Positions 60,131 to 64,000 of a stretch of 64,000 bases of DNA are shown here, in pieces; position 1 is the first letter of the stretch; every line of letters starts with the position of its first letter. The translations under genes and the position numbers were made by a program. Origin of the DNA: Myotis daubentonii. Its lineage: Eukaryota > Chordata > Mammalia > Chiroptera > Vespertilionidae. Where the stretch lies: the NCBI RefSeq assembly GCF_963259705.1, contig NC_081840.1, forward strand, positions 145,301,549-145,365,548, in the 5' to 3' direction. The notes beneath the pieces are model-generated. The model was not told the origin of the DNA and made no database searches. It saw nothing but the letters and a program-made list of their open reading frames with translations.

Positions 60131-62454
60131 AGGCAGATGTGAGAAATTCTGTTTTATCTGGGCAATGAGATCATTGGCTGGCCAATCAGAACAGTCAGCG
60201 GCCCGTAGTTCAGCCTTTGGCCCAGCTGTGCAATTGTTAATAAAGCTCCCAGGTGACCAGATGTCTATTAGCCTGATCTAGGCCTGTCAGCAGAGTCCTG
60301 TGGGCCATGTCTGGCCCCATTAAGGAACTGGCTAAGATGCACTGATCATTATTTCTTTGTTCCCTGGCAAAGGGGCCTGGGTTAGTGAGAGGGAGAGTGA
60401 ATGGGAAAGACAAAAATGGCCTCAGATTTCACAACACAGCTTAGGATGGTGAGTATACATTTAGCACGGACACATGACAACCCCCCAATCGGGCCACATA
60501 CTTCTCTCTCTGAAAATCGTCGGTGGAAAACATTACACCATACCTGATGTTACGGTACCTGGGATCCTGCTCTAGTCAGGGCTTCCGGCTCTGAATGACA
60601 AAAGCAAACCGATGTGGGTGTAGGTGGGCGTGTGTCTGGTTCCAAGCACAGGCGCACGCCAGCAGCTGATGTCACAGAGCCTCGCCCACTGCTTGGTGTG
60701 TTAAACAGCAGTGACTCATCGGCTGGCTCTGGCTCGCATGGTAACCATTCAAACCGAAAACGTCAGAGGGAAAACCCCCCGGGCTGCACAGAATGACATT
60801 CTCAACCAAGGACAGAAAGACACCCAGGAGTCACTCGCTAAAAAATGAGATTTTTTTTTTTTCAGAGAAAAGAGGCTGTTCCGCTTCTCTGAGTCACTAT
60901 TCCTATGAGCCGTCTGGAAACAGAAAGAATGACTCAATAAAGCACTACCTGTCCTGGAAATAGAGTCAGAGAGCTAGGTGGGGCAGGGTGGGGTGTGTGG
61001 GGGGGGGGGGAAGAGAGGAGGCTGAAGGAGGGGGGAAGAAAGACATGAGAAGGGTTTCCTGGGGGTAGATGTTCTCACATATTTAATGATGACACTCTCA
61101 GAAGGCGGAGACTCAGAAGTGGCCAAGTCCATCTCCCTCAGTTTCAGTGAGACTCAGTCCAGACATGAAAGAACTTGACCTCACCATCCAGGGTGTCAAG
61201 CATCTCCATCAGAAAATCAGAGACCTGAAAGTTAGCTGGGCTGAGCAAAAAAAATCCTCCACCTACTTCACTCCTACCCCTATACAAGGACTCAATATAC
61301 CAATTATGGCTACAGAATTCACAAGGGAACTGGGGAGGGAGGGAGCGGGGGGGGGGAGGATGGAGGACTAATCACTCTCTTCTTTCCATCCCCCACCCCC
61401 TCCCCCTCCCCCCCCTGCCCCAGAGATGGGATGTTAAAACGTCCCTATGGTTAAAGGGAGCTATTACTAACTCCTCCTCCTCTCTCTTTCTCTCATACTT
61501 TCAGCAAAATCTCATACTTGCTACTCTGTTAGAAAATGTGTCCAAGTCTGACTGGGCTGGTAAGAAGTGGTTGGAGAAGCCACCGCATTGGGGATGGATC
61601 AGGTCTTCTGAAAAAAACGTGTCACTTGGGCCTTGAGACCCAGCAGAGAGGCTGGTCCGCTGCCTGAGGACAAGAGCCTCGTCTCAAAAGAAAGCCACAA
61701 GCTTTTCAGTCAGATGGAGTCGAACATGAACAAGTTTTTCAACCTTCCTGAGCCCTACCGTCCTCAGTCGGATAAACAGGAACAATGACGGCGGTCTTGC
61801 AGAGTAGCAGTAGACCAGATGACACGTGTGAAGTGCACCACACGGTACAAGTAATTCTTGTTTAATAAGTTCCTTTACCAAGGCCAAACAAAGCCGCCTT
61901 TGCCTTCCTTCCCCTGCCCTGCATTCCACCCCACCCAACACCAATCAGAACCAAATACAGGGCTTAATTGAGATGGAATTCATTCACATTTTGTTTCTAT
62001 TTTTCCCCTCTAGGAAAAATAAAAAGTGATCAAGGGAAAGAGAGAGTGCATGTGAACACAAGACTGCTCCAGTGTGCAGGTTCGGGTCTCCCGCTGCGTT
62101 CTCATGCGACCTCATATGTTGCCAGAAGTTTTCCTCTCAGTAAGTGGATGGGACACATGACCACACAAGGGGCATTCCTCTCCAGTTTGGAGTAACACCT
62201 TCCATTTTAACTGGACTTTTTCCAAATGGACCACACTCTCCTTTCTTTGAAAAAAGGCAGCATGGAGTCGAAGGCCTGGAATGCACAGACCCAGAAACCA
62301 GGAACCAGTTTCCTCCTCCTGAGGAGTTGATTAGGCCCAGCTTCCCGGGCACGCGACCAGGGCAGCCATGCAGGCCCCAAGGAGCAGAGGGCATCCTGCT
62401 TAGAGTTTAAGGCTGTTGCTGTCACTTTCTTGAGATTCTTAAAATATTTCTTTG

Positions 62455-62456
<2 letters not shown>
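60131..62456. other. Intergenic unique-looking DNA with AP-1-type sites
   Basis: No gene or mobile element recognised. It has G-rich tracts at 60978-61012 and 61345-61360, a C-rich tract at about 61388-61420, and three TGASTCA motifs between 60712 and 60936. The relatively repeat-free character could reflect regulatory sequence, but this is inference. Confidence 0.4.

Positions 62457-62524
<68 letters not shown>
62457..62524. repeat. (TG)n microsatellite
   Basis: About 34 TG units with one TT interruption near 62498. Confidence 0.95.
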
Positions 62525-63331
62525 GAATGGAGTCTGATGGGACCATGGAAAATGTGCTGGGAACTTGCAGGCTGCCTCATACCACCTCCAGGGGAAGATT
62601 CTGGGTGCACTGGCCCCTGCCCAGCCTCCTCCCTGCCCCACCTTGTGACCACACCTGCCCTCCATCCCCTGCAGGGTGTGGCACAGGGTTGGGGTCAGGC
62701 AAAGGCCAGGCAGCACCTCTGGGGAGAGCCTGGTCCCACCCCAGGCTGGCAGCACCATGGGTGTCATGTGAACCGCTGGCCAGAGTCGACATCTTAGCAG
62801 CAGAGTCCTTCACCCATTCATCACTGATCCAGGAAGCGAGCCTGTTCGGGTGCAAAGGCACAAGATCCTTGGGGGTTCTCCTATGTGTGTCAGCTGGGGT
62901 GCAGATCCTTAGGAAAGGGGAGCTCCCGGCTTAACTGCCCAGCCCAGCCCCAGCCACCACACAGCGCAGGAGGTCTGGCTGCTGGTGGGAAGTGGAATGG
63001 CCCTGCAGGGCAGGGCATGGCCCTGGGGCCTGTGAGGACCGGCCCTGGAATATCCCCAGGCCCTATGGGATCCTCTCTTCCTTCGTTGTGTGTATGTACT
63101 CTGGCCAGTTTTAAGCCCCCTGATAGGGGCTGAGCTGCAAAATCCAAATTGTATAATTTCAGTGATTCTGCATATTAGATTTCTGATATTTGCATTTTAA
63201 ATCAGCTTTACACAATGTAAAGGTAAATGGTAAAATTCCTGCTAATAATTCAAGATTTTAATTTTTCTTAACTGAGACCAACAGTAAACAGCAAATAGCA
63301 CAAAACTTGCCAAGTCATGGAAGTTTATATG
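62525..63331. other. Intergenic DNA
   Basis: GC-richer to about 63130, then AT-rich. Open stretches on both strands have no gene signature. Confidence 0.4.
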
Positions 63332-63333
63332 TA

Positions 63334-63614
63334 CAGTGGGGCCTTGACTTACGAGTGTCCCGACTAACGAGTTTTTCGAGATACGAGCTGTCTCTTGGCC
63401 GACTTTTTGCTTTGGGTTGTGAGCTAAAATTCGGGTTATGAGCCAGCTTCAGATATCCCAACGCTAGTTGGTGCATCAAAAGTCACAGTGAACACCACAA
63501 CATCAGCCCAGCATCACGTGTCTCACTCATTCACTTCTTGATTTGACATACGAGTAATTTGAGTTACGAGATCCATCACGGAACGAATTAAAGTCGTAAG
63601 TCAAGGCCCCACTG
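63334..63614. mobile_element. Non-autonomous TcMar-Tigger-like DNA transposon
   Basis: 281 bp with terminal inverted repeats CAGTGGGGCCTTGACTTACG, the same at both ends, flanked by TA duplications (63332-63333 and 63615-63616). There is no coding capacity. Confidence 0.88.
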
Positions 63615-63635
63615 TACATTTAAATGGGAAATAGT

Positions 63636-63730
63636 GCCCTGGCTGGTTTGCTCAGTGGTTACAGCAGTTGGGTTGCAGACTGGAGGACTGAAGGGTCTCA
63701 CGTTCTATTCCTGGTGCCCACAGTATTTTT
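63636..63730 (+). mobile_element. Ves SINE, 5' part only
   Basis: ccctggctggtttgctcagt with tRNA-like A and B regions (cacgttctattcctg). It lacks the CT-rich part and tail. Confidence 0.65.
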
Positions 63731-64000
63731 TACTGCAAAAGTACCACTTACGGTTCCTGATAAGCAAAATCATATTTTGCATATTGAAATTGGAGGTAGT
63801 TCAGCTCAAATATTTTCACAGATACATTTTTGCCACTCTTTTGAGCATCTTTCTTTGATACATATTTTCACAAAATAAATTTGCCCAAAAACTTGCCTCT
63901 ATTTATGATCCTTTTGAATCTTTCACTAAATTTAGATGCTGGAAATTGTAAGCTTTCTCCATTTCCTTCCATCCTGGCATATGGAATAGAAATTTCTCCA
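63731..64000. other. Intergenic AT-rich DNA to window end
   Basis: Nothing recognised. Confidence 0.5.

Noticed and set aside
62207..62767. 186-codon open frame on the minus strand
   Set aside because: It runs through a (CA)n microsatellite and lacks any protein signature or splice context.

Overview
This window is nuclear DNA from a mammal, almost certainly a vesper bat (Vespertilionidae). Two things show this. First, nine spliced coding exons of TET2 can be followed on the + strand, each with its splice signals. Second, the introns and downstream DNA carry a bat-specific set of mobile elements: HeliBat rolling-circle transposons (ends of the form CTAG-AGGCC plus a GCACGAA/TTCGTGC hairpin), tRNA-derived Ves SINEs, SPIN and other short non-autonomous hAT transposons, HAL1/L1 retrotransposons and Tigger-like DNA elements. 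Among mammals, abundant Helitrons are known only from vesper bats.

Layout. Positions 1-39210 are the 3' half of TET2, whose product is an Fe(II)/2-oxoglutarate dioxygenase that oxidises 5-methylcytosine. The window opens inside the large coding exon (exon 3 in human numbering, ends at 560). The other exons are 4 (2220-2310), 5 (3667-3760), 6 (4381-4589), 7 (18772-18922), 8 (22335-22424), 9 (29398-29535), 10 (30963-31317) and 11 (34408-35924 coding), followed by a 3'UTR of about 3.3 kb. The joined coding sequence in the window is 3204 bases (1067 codons plus stop) with no frame break, and the iron and 2-oxoglutarate ligands are present. Introns 6, 7, 8 and 10 are heavily invaded by mobile elements. 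Positions 39211-64000 are intergenic DNA downstream of TET2. I found no second host gene there, only L1, Ves, HeliBat, L2, MIR and LTR copies, one short retrocopy of a cellular mRNA, microsatellites and unclassified sequence.

Main observations. (1) The 3' splice site of the last TET2 exon appears to have moved 18 nt downstream. The position of the ancestral AG now reads AA, and the bases skipped contain an in-frame TGA. (2) A HeliBat in intron 8 carries what reads as the first coding exon of DENND5B with its 5' splice site, a transposon-captured host exon. (3) Three HeliBats lie head to tail inside one L1 ORF2. (4) A full-length HAL1 retrotransposon in intron 6 has an intact ORF1 and a perfect 16-bp target duplication. 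(5) Two hAT elements with 8-bp duplications are nested in one Ves SINE, and one of them is a 77-bp-arm hairpin. (6) A HeliBat in intron 6 carries two facing CTCF-like motifs. (7) The 3'UTR holds several conserved-type microRNA seed matches (miR-29 x4, miR-26 x2, miR-101, miR-22).

Limits. Family names rest on recognition of conserved ends and coding motifs, without any database search. Boundaries of old L1, L2 and MIR pieces are approximate. Comparisons with human TET2 and DENND5B rely on remembered protein sequence.
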